Shown: positions 1-12,400, counted from the first letter of the stretch. The stretch is 64,000 nt of DNA from Prosopocoilus inquinatus (GCA_036172665.1 JAYKNF010000013.1:1860001-1924000); one strand, 5' to 3'. Translations and numbers: made by a program. Notes: a model not told the origin generated them from the sequence alone.

Positions 1-120
1 CGATTCTTATTTATCTATCATGTTATTTGACGTTACGATGGACTCCAGTAACTCTGATGTGAGATACGAAGTTTTCGGACGCAGCAGAAGCTGGAAATAG
101 TTTTGAACGAAATAACACGT

Positions 121-1524
121 ATTAGATTTGTTCCTGTGATGTATCTAATCTATCCTTACTTATCTATCATGTTATTTTACGTTACGATGGACTCCAGTAA
201 CTCTGATATGAGATACGCAGTTCTCGGACTCAGCAGGAGCTGGAAATAGTTTTGAACGAAATAACACGTATCAGCGTTGTTCCTGTCATGTATCTAATCG
301 ATTCTTACTTATCTATCATATTATTTGAAGTTACGATGGACTCCAGTATCTCTGATGTGAGATACGAAGTTTTCTGACGCAGCAGAAGCTGGAAATAGTT
401 TTGAACGAAACAACACGTATTAGCGTTCTTCCTGTGAGGTATCTAATCGATCCTTACTTATCTATCATGTTATTTAAATTTACGATGGACTCCAGTAACT
501 GTGATGTGAGATACGAAGTTCTCGGACTCAGCAGGAGCTGGAAATAGTTTTGAACGAAATAACACGTATTAGCGTTGTTCCTGTGAGGTAACTAATCGAT
601 CCATACTTATCTATCATGTTATTTAACGTTACAATAGACTCCAGTAACTCTGATGTGAGATACGAAGTTTTCGGACGCAGCAGAAGCTGGAAATAGTTCT
701 GAACGAAACGACACGTATTAGCGTTGTTCCTGTGATGTATCTAATCGACTCTTATTTATCTATCATGTTATTTGACGTTACGATGGACTCCAGAAACTCT
801 GATGTGAAATACGAAGTTCTCGGACGCAGCAGAAGCTGGAAATAATTTTGAACGAAACAACACGTATTAGCGTTGTTCCTGTGAGATATCTAATCGATCC
901 TTACTTATCTATCCTCTTATTTGACGTTACGATGGACTCCAGTAACTCTGATGTGAGATACGAAGTTTTCGGACGCAGCAGAAGCTGGAAAAAGTTTTGA
1001 ACGAAACAACACGTATTAGCGTCGTTCCTGTGATATATCTAACCGATCCTTACTTATCTATCATGTTATTTGACTTTACGATGGACTCCAGTAACTCTGA
1101 TGTGAGATACGAAGTTTTCGGACGCAGCAAAAGCTGGAAATAGTTTTGAACGAAACAGCACGTATTAGCGTTGTTCCTGTGATGTATCTAATCGATCCCT
1201 ACTTATCTACTATGTTATTTGACGTTTCAACTTACTCCAGTAACTCTGATGTGAGATACGAAGTTTTCGGACGCAGCAGAAGCTGGAAACAGTTTTGAAC
1301 GAAACAACACGTATTAGCGTTGTTCCTGTGATGTATCTAATCGATCCCTACTTATCTACTATGTTATTTGACGTTTCAACGGACTCCAGTAACTCTGATG
1401 TGAGATACGAAGTTTTCGGACGCAGCAGAAGCTGGAAACAATTTTGAACGAAACAACACGTATTAGCGTTGTTCCTGTCATGTATCTAATCGATTCTTAC
1501 TTATCTATCATGTTATTTGACGTT
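121..1524. repeat. Alpha HOR, partial unit (left edge)
   Basis: This is the start of an alpha higher-order unit, phased on the diagnostic ttagatttgttcc. The ordered variants are: ctatcc with ttttacg; tatcatattatttgaag; tttaaatttacg; gaggtaac with gatccatac; cgactc with agaaactctgatgtgaaa; tcctcttatttg; aaccgatcc with gactttacgatgg and cagcaaaagc; tttcaacttactcc; tttcaacggactcc with ggaaacaatttt. It breaks off inside the next monomer, where the alpha ttacgatgtactcc is replaced by the beta tttcaaaggactcc. The same block with the same break is at 32443-33846. Confidence 0.85.
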
Positions 1525-3447
1525 TCAAAGGACTCCAGTATCTCTGATGTGAGATACGAACTTCTTGAACTCAGCAGAAGCAGGAAACAGTTTTGAACGA
1601 AACAACTAGTATTAGCGTTGTTCCTGTCATGTATCTAATCGATTCTTACTTATCTATCATGTTATTTGACGTTACAATAGACTCCAGTAACTCTGATGTG
1701 AGATACGAAGTTTTCGGACGCAGCAGAAGCTGGAAATAGTTCTGAACGAAACGACACGTATTAGCGTTGTTTCTGTGATGTATCTAATCGATTCTTATTT
1801 ATCTATCATGTTATTTGACGTTACGATGAACTCCGGTAACTCTGATGTGAGATACGAAGTTTTCGGACGCAGCAGAAGCTGGAAATAGTTTTGAACGAAA
1901 CAACACGTATTAGCGTTGTTCCTGTGATGTACCTAATCGATCCCTACTTATCTACTATGTTATTTGACGTTTCAACGGACTCCAGTAACTCTGATGTGAG
2001 ATACGAAGTTTTCGGACGCAGCAGAAGCTGGAAATAGTCTTGAACGAAACATCACGTATTAGCGTTGTTTCTGTGATGTATCTAATCGATCCTTACTTAT
2101 CTATCATGTTATTTGACGTTTCGACGGACTCCAGTATCTCTGATGTGATATACGAAGTTTTCGGACGCAGCAGAAGCTCGAAACAGTTTTGAACGAAACA
2201 ACACGTGTTAGCGTTATTCCTGTGATGTATCTAATCGATCCTCACTTAACTATCATGTTATTTGACGTTACGATAGACTCCAGTAACTCTGATGTGAGAT
2301 ACGAAGTTTTCGGACGCAGCAGAAGCTGGAAATAGTTTGGAACGAAATAACACGTATTAGCGTTGTTCCTGTCTAATCCATTCCATTCCATTCCATGTAT
2401 CTAATCGATTCTTACTTATCTATCATGTTATTTGACGTTACAATAGACTCCAGTAACTCTGATGTGAGATACGAAATTTTCGGAAGCAGCAGAAGCTGGA
2501 AATAGTTCTGAACGAAACGACACGTATTAGCGTTATTCCTGTGATGTATCTAATCGATTCTTATTTATCTATCATGTTACTTGACGTTACGATGGACTCC
2601 AGTAACTCTGATGTGAGATACGAAGTTTTCGGACGCAGCAGAAGCTGGAAATAGTTTTGAACGAAACAACACGTATTAGCGTTGTTCCTGTCATGTATCT
2701 AACCGATTCTTACTTATCTATCATGTTATTTGACGTTACAATAGACTCCAGTAACTCTGATGTGAGATACGAAGTTTTCGGACGCAGCAGAAGCCGGAAA
2801 TAGTTTGGAACGAAATAACACGTATTAGCGTTGTTCCTGTCATGTATCTAATCGATTCTTACTTATCTATCATGTTACTTGACGTTACAATAGACTCCAG
2901 TATCTCTGATGTGAGATATGAAGTTTTCGGACGCAGCAGAAACTGGAAATAGTTTTGAACGAAATAACACGTATTAGCGCTGTTCCTGTGATGTATCTAA
3001 TCGATTCTTACTTATCTATCATGTTACTTGACATTACAATAGACTCCAGTAACTCTGATGTGAGATACGAAGTTTTCGGACGCAGCAGAAGCTGGAAATA
3101 GTTTTGAACGAAACAACACGTATTAGCGTTGTTCCTGTGATGTATCTAATCGATCCTTACTTATCTATCATGTTATTTGACGTTTCAACGGACTCCAGTA
3201 ACTCTGATGTGAGATACGAAGTACTCGGACGCAGCAGAAGCTGGAAACAGTTTCGAGCGGAACAACTAGTATTAGCGTTATTCCAGAGATATATCTAATC
3301 CATCCTTACTATCTATCATGTTATTTGACGTTACGATGGACTCCAGTAACTCTGATATGAGATACGAAGTTCTCGGACTCAGCAGAAGCCGGAAATAGTT
3401 TTCAACGAAACAACATGTATTAGCGTTGTTCCTGTAATGTATCTAAT
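1525..3447. repeat. Beta-family monomer block 1
   Basis: About 13 monomers follow, dominated by the beta variants tttcaaagg, ttacaatagac, tcacttaactatc and gatgtgatatacg. The block contains the 21-bp CCATT insertion (2374-2394) and ends near a one-base deletion in ccttactatc (about 3310), close to a strongly diverged monomer end (tttcgagcgg, then attccagagata, about 3252-3290). It is not coding. It recurs with two extra monomers after about 3360 near 9030-10700 (offset 7105 bp), and at offset 32322 from 33847. The right limit is approximate because alpha-type monomers resume gradually. Confidence 0.7.
2374..2394. repeat. 21-bp CCATT pentamer insertion, copy 1
   Basis: Between cctgtc and atgtatc of a beta monomer there is a 21-bp insertion: taatcc followed by three more attcc units. 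The leading taatc and attc resemble the adjacent taatcgattc of the monomer, so local slippage duplication followed by pentamer expansion is a simple origin. It is the only microsatellite-like sequence type in the window. Confidence 0.93.
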
Positions 3448-6400
3448 CGATCCTTATTTATCTATCCTGTTATTTGACGTTACGATGGACTCCAGTAACT
3501 CTGATGTGAGATACGAAGTTTTCGGACGCAGCAGAAGCTGGAAACAGTTTTGAACGAAACAGCACGTATTAGCGTTGTTCCTGTAATATATCTAATCGAT
3601 CCTCACTTAGCTATCATGTTATTTGACGTTACGATAGACTCCAGTAACTCTGATGTGAGATACGAAGTTTTCGGACGCAGCAGAAGCTGGAAATAGTTTT
3701 GAACGAAATAACACGTATTAGCGTTGTTCCTGTGATGTATCTAATCTATCCTTACTTATCTATCATGTTATTTTACGTTACGATGGACTCCAGTAACTCT
3801 GATATGAGATACGCAGTTCTCGGACTCAGCAGGAGCTGGAAATAGTTTTGAACGAAATAACACGTATCAGCGTTGTTCCTGTCATGTATCTAATCGATTC
3901 TTACTTATCTATCATATTATTTGAAGTTACGATAGACTCCAGTAACTCTGATGTGAGATACGAAGTTTTCTGACGCAGCAGAAGCTGGAAATAGTTTTGA
4001 ACGAAACAACACGTATTAGCGTTCTTCCTGTGAGGTATCTAATCGATCCTTACTTATCTATCATGTTATTTAAATTTACGATGGACTCCAGTAACTGTGA
4101 TGTGAGATACGAAGTTCTCGGACTCAGCAGGAGCTGGAAATAGTTTTGAACGAAATAACACGTATTAGCGTTGTTCCTGTGAGGTAACTAATCGATCCAT
4201 ACTTATCTATCATGTTATTTAACGTTACAATAGACTCCAGTAACTCTGATGTGAGATACGAAGTTTTCGGACGCAGCAGAAGCTGGAAATAGTTCTGAAC
4301 GAAACGACACGTATTAGCGTTGTTCCTGTGATGTATCTAATCGACTCTTATTTATCTATCATGTTATTTGACGTTACGATGGACTCCAGAAACTCTGATG
4401 TGAAATACGAAGTTTTCGGACGCAGCAGAAGCTGGAAATAGTTTTGAACGAAACAACACGTATTAGCGTTGTTCCTGTGAGATATCTAATCGATCCTTAC
4501 TTATCTATCCTCTTATTTGACGTTACGATGGACTCCAGTAACTCTGATGTGAGATACGAAGTTTTCGGACGCAGCAGAAGCTGGAAAAAGTTTTGAACGA
4601 AACAACACGTATTAGCGTCGTTCCTGTGATATATCTAACCGATCCTTACTTATCTATCATGTTATTTGACTTTACGATGGACTCCAGTAACTCTGATGTG
4701 AGATACGAAGTTTTCGGACGCAGCAAAAGCTGGAAATAGTTTTGAACGAAACAGCACGTATTAGCGTTGTTCCTGTGATGTATCTAATCGATCCCTACTT
4801 ATCTACTATGTTATTTGACGTTTCAACTTACTCCAGTAACTCTGATGTGAGATACGAAGTTTTCGGACGCAGCAGAAGCTGGAAACAGTTTTGAACGAAA
4901 CAACACGTATTAGCGTTGTTCCTGTGATGTATCTAATCGATCATTACTTATCTACTATGTTATTTGACGTTTCAACGGACTCCAGTAACTCTGATGTGAG
5001 ATACGAAGTTTTCGGACGCAGCAGAAGCTGGAAACAATTTTGAACGAAACAACACGTATTAGCGTTGTTCCTGTCATGTATCTAATCGATTCTTACTTAT
5101 CTATCATGTTATTTGACGTTACGATGTACTCCAGTAACTCTGATGTGAGATACGAAGTTTTCAGACGCAGCAGAAACTGGAAATAGTTTGGAACGAAATA
5201 ACACGTATTAGCGTTGATCCTGTCATGTATCTAATCGATTCTTACTTATCTATTATGTTATTTGACGTTACGAAAGACTCCAGTAACTCTGATGTGAGAT
5301 ACGAAGTTTTCGGACGCAGCAGAAGCTGGAAATAGTTCTGAACGAAACGACACGTATTAGCGTTGTTCCTGTGATGTATCTAATCGATTCTTATTTATCT
5401 ATCATGTTATTTGACGTTACGATGGACTCCAGTAACTCTGATGTGAGATACGAAGTTTTCGGACGCAGCAGAAGCCGGAAATAGTTTTGAACGAAATAAC
5501 ACGTATTAGCGTTGTTGCTGTGATGTATCTAATCGATCCTTACTTATCTATCTTGTTATTTGACATTACGATGGACTCCAGTAACTCTGATGTGAGATAC
5601 GAAGTTTTCGGACGCAGCAGAAGCTGGAAAAAGTTTTGAACGAAACAACACGTATTAGCGTCGTTCCTGTGATGTATCTAATCGATCCTTACTTATCTAT
5701 CATGTTATTTGACTTTACTATGGACTCCAGTAATTCTGATGTGAGATACGAAGTTTTCGGACGCAGCAGAAGCTGGAAATAGTTTTGAACGAAACAACAC
5801 GTATTAGCGTTGTTCCTGTGATGTATCTAATCGATCCCTACTTATCTACTGTGTTATTTAACGTTTCAACGGACTCCAGTAACTCTGATGTGAGATACGA
5901 AGTTTTCGGACGCAGCAGAAGCTGGAAACAGTTTTGAACGAAACAACACGTATTAGCGTTGTTCCTGTGATGTATCTAATCGATCCCTACTTATCTACTA
6001 TGTTATTTGACGCTTCAACGGACTCCAGTAACTCTGATGTGAGATACGAAGTTTTCGGACGCAGCAGAAGCTGGAAACAGTTTTGAACGAAACAACACGT
6101 ATTAGCGTTGTTCCTGTCATGTATCTAATCGATTCTTACTTATCTATCATGTTATTTGACGATACGATGTACTCCAGTAACTCTGATGTGAGATACGAAA
6201 TTCTAGGACTCAGCAATAGTTGGAAATAGTTTTGAACGAAATAACACGTATTAGCGTTGTTCCTGTGATGTATTTAATCGATCCTTACTTATCTATCCTG
6301 TTATTTGACGTTACGATGGACTCCAGTAACTCTGATGTGAGATACGAAGTTTTCGGACGCAGCAGAAGCTGGAAACAGTTTTGAACGAAACAGCACGTAT

Positions 6401-6576
6401 TAGCGTTGTTCCTGTGATGTATTTAATCGATCCTTACTTATCTATCCTGTTATTTGACGTTACGATGGACTCCAGTAACTCTGATGTGAGATACGAAGTT
6501 TTCGGACGCAACAGAAGCTGGAAACAGTTTTGAACGAAACAACACGTATTATCGTTGTTCCTGTCATGTATCTAAT
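3448..6576. repeat. Alpha HOR unit, variant with tcctgtt monomers
   Basis: This is a full alpha series in the standard order, but its first-position monomer reads agcgttg instead of agatttg, and its second reads gatagactccagtaac instead of gatggactccagtatc. It ends with the monomers gacgatacgatgtac (ttctagg, cagcaatagttgg) and two successive gatgtatttaatc/tcctgttatttg monomers. After 6577 the array returns to beta type at ttacaataggctcc. The same series is at 35770-38898. Boundaries are set by the change of variant type, not by unique sequence. Confidence 0.7.
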
Positions 6577-7290
6577 CGATTCTTACTTATCTATCATGTT
6601 ATTTGACGTTACAATAGGCTCCAGTAACTCTGATGTGAGATACGAAGTTTTCGGACGCAGCAGAAGCTGCAAATAGTTTTGAACGAAATAACACGTATTA
6701 ACGTTGTTCCTGTGATGTATCTAATCTATCCTTACTTATCTATCATGTTATTTTACGTTACGATGGACTCCAGTAACTCTGATATGAGATACGATGTTCT
6801 CGGACGCAGCAGGAGCTGGAAATAGTTTTGAACGAAATAACACGTATTAGCGTTGTTCCTGTCATGTATCTATTCGATTCTTACTTATCTATCATGTTAT
6901 TTGACGATACGATGGACTCCAGTAACTCTGATGTGATATACGAAGTTTCCGGACGCAGCGAAAGCTGGAAATAGTTTTGAACGAAACAACACGTATTAGC
7001 GTTGTTCCTGTGATATATCTAATCGATCCTTACTTATCCATCATGTTATTTGACGTTACGATAGACTCCGGTATCTCTGATGTGAGATACGAAGTTCTCG
7101 GACTCAGCAGGAGCTGGAAATAGTTTTGAACGAAATAGCACGTATTAAAGTTGTTCCTGTCATGTATCTAATCGATTCTTACTTATCTATCATGTTATTT
7201 GACGTTACGATGGACTCCAGTAACTCTGATGTGATATACGAAGTTTTCGGAAGCAGCAGAAGCTGGAAATAGTTTTGAACGAAACAACGC

Positions 7291-7372
7291 GTATTAGCGT
7301 TGTTCCTGTGATGTATGATACGAAGTTTTCGGACGCAGCAGAAGCTGGAAATAGTCTTGAACGAAACATCAG
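7291..7372. repeat. Truncated 82-bp monomer (67-bp internal deletion)
   Basis: Two successive gtattagcg landmarks lie 82 bp apart instead of 149. At 7316/7317 the sequence passes from gatgtat directly to gatacgaag, so the segment from ctaatcg to gatgtga of a normal monomer is missing; counted on the consensus this is exactly 67 bp. I see no clear microhomology at the joint. It is one of only two monomers in the window that are off register by more than a few bases apart from the CCATT insertions. The other, at 39613-39694, is its copy in the 32,322-bp duplication. Confidence 0.93.
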
Positions 7373-8893
7373 GTATTAGCGTTGTTTCTCTGATGTATCT
7401 AATCGATCCTTACTTATCTATCATGTTATTTGACGTTTCGACGGACTCCACTATCTCTGATGTGATATACGAAGTTTTCGGACGCAGCAGAAGCTCGAAA
7501 CAGTTTTGAACGAAACAACACGTATTAGCGTTATTCCTGTGATGTATCTAATCGATCCTCACTTAACTATCATGTTATTTGACGTTACGATAGACTCCAG
7601 TAACTCTGATGTGAGATACGAAGTTTTCGGACGCAGCAGAAGCTGGAAATAGTTTGGAACGAAATAACACGTATTAGCGTTGTTCCTGTCATGTATCTAA
7701 TCGATTCTTACTTATCTATCATGTTATTTGACGTTACAATAGGCTCCAGTATCTCTGATGTGAGATACGAAGTTTTCGGACGCAGCAGAAGCTGCAAATA
7801 GTTTTGAACGAAATAACACGTATTAACGTTGTTCCTGTGATGTATCTAATCTATCCTTACTTATCTATCATGTTATTTTACGTTACGATGGACTCCAGTA
7901 ACTCTGATATGAGATACGATGTTCTCGGACGCAGCAGGAGCTGGAAATAGTTTTGAACGAAATAAGACGTATTAGCGTTGTTCCTGTCATGTATCTATTC
8001 GATTCTTACTTATCTATCATGTTATTTGACGATACGATGGACTCCAGTAACTCTGATGTGATATACGAAGTTTTCGGACGCAGCGAAAGCTGGAAATAGT
8101 TTTGAACGAAACAACACGTATTAGCGTTGTTCCTGTGATATATCTAATCGATCCTTACTTATCCATCATGTTATTTGACGTTACGATAGACTCCGGTATC
8201 TCTGATGTGAGATACGAAGTTCTCGGACTCAGCAGGAGCTGGAAATAGTTTTGAACGAAATAGCACGTATTAAAGTTGTTCCTGTCATGTATCTAATCGA
8301 TTCTTACTTATCTATCATGTTATTTGACGTTACGATGGACTCCAGTAACTCTGATGTGATATACGAAGTTTTCGGAAGCAGCAGAAGCTGGAAATAGTTT
8401 TGAACGAAACAACGCGTATTAGCGTTGTTCCTGTGATGTATCTCATCGATCCTTATTTATCTATCATGTTATTTGACGTTTCAAAGGACTCCAGTATCTC
8501 TGATGTGAGATACGAACTTCTTGAACTCAGCAGAAGCAGGAAACAGTTTTGAACGAAACAACTAGTATTAGCGTTGTTCCTGTCATGTATCTAATCGATT
8601 CTTACTTATCTATCATGTTATTTGACGTTACAATAGACTCCAGTAACTCTGATTTGAGATACGAAGTTTTCGGACGCAGCAGAAGCTGGAAATAGTTTTG
8701 AACGAAACAACACGTATTAGCGTTGTTCCTGTCATGTATCTAATCGATTCTTACTTATCTATCATGTTATTTGACGTTACAATAGACTCCAGTAACTCTG
8801 ATGTGAGATACGAAGTTTTCGGACGCAGCAGAAGCTGGAAATAGTTTTGAACGAAACAACACGTATTAGCGTTGTTCCTGTCATGTATCTAAT

Positions 8894-9042
8894 CGATTCT
8901 TACTTATCTATCATGTTATTTGACGTTACAATAGACTCCAGTAACTCTGATGTGAGATACGAAGTTTTCGGACGCAGCAGAAGCTGGAAATAGTTTTGAA
9001 CGAAACAACACGTATTAGCGTTGTTCCTGTGATGTACCTAAT
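8894..9042. repeat. Reference monomer of the satellite
   Basis: This is a near-consensus 149-bp unit, phased on the cgat of aatcgat. In order it holds an AT-rich start (cttacttatctatcatg), a variable window (consensus positions about 28-42, where ttacgatgg, ttacaatag, tttcaacgg or tttcgatgg define families), a strongly conserved stretch (gactccagtaactctgatg, then gagatacgaag), the CAG-rich part (gacgcagcagaagctgg), a conserved gaacgaaac element, cgtattagcgttgttcctgt, and the closing (g/c)atgtatctaat. It contains aatcgatt, an 8-bp palindrome that includes an ATCGAT hexamer. Most monomers keep that hexamer, but some HOR members lose it (aatctatcc, aatcgactc, aaccgatcc). Confidence 0.9.
8989..9005 (-). 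other. CENP-B-box-like 17-mer (partial match), one per monomer
   Basis: Read on the minus strand, this 17-mer starts TTTCGTTCAAAAC. Against the mammalian CENP-B box YTTCGTTGGAARCGGGA, 11 of 17 positions agree, including the TTCG, the central A and the first C of the core, but the three core G residues are absent. The element recurs at the same place in essentially every monomer and is one of the less variable segments. Gamma monomers change the middle (ttttaaacg on the plus strand) but keep TTCG. It could be a binding site for a centromere protein or a chance match. I give it as a candidate only; these coordinates mark the copy in the reference monomer. Confidence 0.3.
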
Positions 9043-9478
9043 CGATCCCTACTTATCTACTATGTTATTTGACGTTTCAACGGACTCCAGTAACTCTGAT
9101 GTGAGATACGAAGTTTTCGGACGCAGCAGAAGCTGGAAATAGTCTTGAACGAAACATCACGTATTAGCGTTGTTTCTGTGATGTATCTAATCGATCCTTA
9201 CTTATCTATCATGTTATTTGACGTTTCGACGGACTCCAGTATCTCTGATGTGATATACGAAGTTTTCGGACGCAGCAGAAGCTCGAAACAGTTTTGAACG
9301 AAACAACACGTGTTAGCGTTATTCCTGTGATGTATCTAATCGATCCTCACTTAACTATCATGTTATTTGACGTTACGATAGACTCCAGTAACTCTGATGT
9401 GAGATACGAAGTTTTCGGACGCAGCAGAAGCTGGAAATAGTTTGGAACGAAATAACACGTATTAGCGTTGTTCCTGTC

Positions 9479-9499
9479 TAATCCATTCCATTCCATTCC
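9479..9499. repeat. 21-bp CCATT pentamer insertion, copy 2
   Basis: Same insertion at the same monomer position as copy 1, 7105 bp downstream. Confidence 0.93.
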
Positions 9500-12400
9500 A
9501 TGTATCTAATCGATTCTTACTTATCTATCATGTTATTTGACGTTACAATAGACTCCAGTAACTCTGATGTGAGATACGAAATTTTCGGAAGCAGCAGAAG
9601 CTGGAAATAGTTCTGAACGAAACGACACGTATTAGCGTTATTCCTGTGATGTATCTAATCGATTCTTATTTATCTATCATGTTACTTGACGTTACGATGG
9701 ACTCCAGTAACTCTGATGTGAGATACGAAGTTTTCGGACGCAGCAGAAGCTGGAAATAGTTTTGAACGAAACGACACGTATTAGCGTTGTTCCTGTCATG
9801 TATCTAACCGATTCTTACTTATCTATCATGTTATTTGACGTTACAATAGACTCCAGTAACTCTGATGTGAGATACGAAGTTTTCGGACGCAGCAGAAGCC
9901 GGAAATAGTTTGGAACGAAATAACACGTATTAGCGTTGTTCCTGTCATGTATCTAATCGATTCTTACTTATCTATCATGTTACTTGACGTTACAATAGAC
10001 TCCAGTATCTCTGATGTGAGATATGAAGTTTTCGGACGCAGCAGAAACTGGAAATAGTTTTGAACGAAATAACACCTATTAGCGCTGTTCCTGTGATGTA
10101 TCTAATCGATTCTTACTTATCTATCATGTTACTTGACATTACAATAGACTCCAGTAACTCTGATGTGAGATACGAAGTTTTCGGACGCAGCAGAAGCTGG
10201 AAATAGTTTTGAACGAAACAACACGTATTAGCGTTGTTCCTGTGATGTATCTAATCGATCCTTACTTATCTATCATGTTATTTGACGTTTCAACGGACTC
10301 CAGTAACTCTGATGTGAGATACGAAGTACTCGGACGCAGCAGAAGCTGGAAACAGTTTCGAGCGGAACAACTAGTATTAGCGTTATTCCAGAGATATATC
10401 TAATCGATCCTTACTATCTATCATGTTATTTGACGTTACGATGGACTCCAGTAACTCTGATATGAGATACGAAGTTCTCGGACTCAGCAGGAGCTGGAAA
10501 TAGTTTTGAACGAAATAACACGTATTAACGTTGTTCCTGTCATGTATCTAATCGACTGTTACTTATCTATCATGTTATTTGACCTTACGATGGACTCCAG
10601 TAACTCTGATGTGATTACGAAGTTTTAGGACGCAGCAGAAGCCGGAAATAGTTTTCAACGAAACAACATGTATTAGCGTTGTTCCTGTAATGTATCTAAT
10701 CGATCCTTATTTATCTATCCTGTTATTTGACGTTACGATGGACTCCAGTAACTCTGATGTGAGATACGAAGTTTTCGGACGCAGCAGAAGCTGGAAACAG
10801 TTTTGAACGAAACAGCACGTATTAGCGTTGTTCCTGTAATATATCTAATCGATCCTCACTTAGCTATCATGTTATTTGACGTTACGATAGACTCCAGTAA
10901 CTCTGATGTGAGATACGAAGTTTTCGGACGCAGCAGAAGCTGGAAATAGTTTTGAACGAAATAACACGTATTAGCGTTGTTCCTGTGATGACTCTAATCT
11001 ATCCTTACTTATCTATCATGTTATTTTACGTTACGATGGACTCCAGTAACTCTGATATGAGATACGCAGTTCTCGGACTCAGCAGGAGCTGGAAATAGTT
11101 TTGAACGAAATAACACGTATCAGCGTTGTTCCTGTCATGTATCTAATCGATTCTTACTTATCTATCATATTATTTGAAGTTACGATAGACTCCAGTAACT
11201 CTGATGTGAGATACGAAGTTTTCTGACGCAGCAGAAGCTGGAAATAGTTTTGAACGAAACAACACGTATTAGCGTTCTTCCTGTGAGGTATCTAATCGAT
11301 CCTTACTTATCTATCATGTTATTTAAATTTACGATGGACTCCAGTAACTGTGATGTGAGATACGAAGTTCTCGGACTCAGCAGGAGCTGGAAATAGTTTT
11401 GAACGAAATAACACGTATTAGCGTTGTTCCTGTGAGGTAACTAATCGATCCATACTTATCTATCATGTTATTTAACGTTACAATAGACTCCAGTAACTCT
11501 GATGTGAGATACGAAGTTTTCGGACGCAGCAGAAGCTGGAAATAGTTCTGAACGAAATGACACGTATTAGCGTTGTTCCTGTGATGTATCTAATCGACTC
11601 TTATTTATCTATCATGTTATTTGACGTTACGATGGACTCCAGAAACTCTGATGTGAAATACGAAGTTTTCGGACGCAGCAGAAGCTGGAAATAGTTTTGA
11701 ACGAAACAACACGTATTAGCGTTGTTCCTGTGAGATATCTAATCGATCCTTACTTATCTATCCTCTTATTTGACGTTACGATGGACTCCAGTAACTCTGA
11801 TGTGAGATACGAAGTTTTCGGACGCAGCAGAAGCTGGAAAAAGTTTTGAACGAAACAACACGTATTAGCGTCGTTCCTGTGATATATCTAACCGATCCTT
11901 ACTTATCTATCATGTTATTTGACTTTACGATGGACTCCAGTAACTCTGATGTGAGATACGAAGTTTTCGGACGCAGCAGAAGCTGGAAACAGTTTTGAAC
12001 GAAACAACACGTATTAGCGTTGTTCCTGTGATGTATCTAATCGATCCCTACTTATCTACTATGTTATTTCACGTTTCAACGGACTCCAGTAACTCTGATG
12101 TGAGATACGAAGTTTTCGGACGCAGCAGAAGCTGGAAACAATTTTGAACGAAACAACACGTATTAGCGTTGTTCCTGTCATGTATCTAATCGATTCTTAC
12201 TTATCTATCATGTTATTTGACGTTACGATGTACTCCAGTAACTCTGATGTGAGATACGAAGTTTTCAGACGCAGCAGAAACTGGAAATAGTTTGGAACGA
12301 AATAACACGTATTAGCGTTGATCCTGTCATGTATCTAATCGATTCTTACTTATCTATTATGTTATTTGACGTTACGAAAGACTCCAGTAACTCTGATGTG

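Larger units (their letters stand above)
6577..10700. repeat. Beta-family block 2, containing a 1125-bp local duplication
   Basis: These are beta monomers with ttacaataggctcc and agctgcaaatag, gatatgagatacgatg, gacgatacgatgg with cagcgaaagc, and gatgtgatatacg with ggaagcagc. The five-monomer series at 6577-7316 is repeated at 7702-8441. The spacing of 1125 bp equals 8 x 149 minus 67, because the interval contains the truncated 82-bp monomer. Further on come tttcaaagg, three near-identical ttacaatagac monomers, the CCATT insertion at 9479-9499, and the diverged monomer ending near 10400. The whole block recurs at 38899-43022. Confidence 0.75.

Noticed and set aside
2374..2394. Target site or footprint of a mobile element at the CCATT insertion
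   Set aside because: There are no terminal inverted repeats and no clear target-site duplication; slippage of the adjacent sequence explains it.
3104..3298. 64-codon open frame starting MNETTRIS, repeated at 10209, 15592, 35426 and 42531
   Set aside because: It lies wholly in satellite monomers and crosses a monomer border; the five copies are explained by the duplications. The repeat length is not a multiple of three and no other monomer keeps the frame. No domain or ribosome-binding context is visible.
7315..7509. 64-codon open frame starting MIRSFRTQ, repeated at 39637
   Set aside because: It is created by the 67-bp deletion in the truncated monomer, which shifts frame. The second copy is the 32,322-bp duplicate. 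It is not a gene.
8989..9005. A true CENP-B box
   Set aside because: The three G residues of the recognised core are absent; kept only as a partial resemblance.
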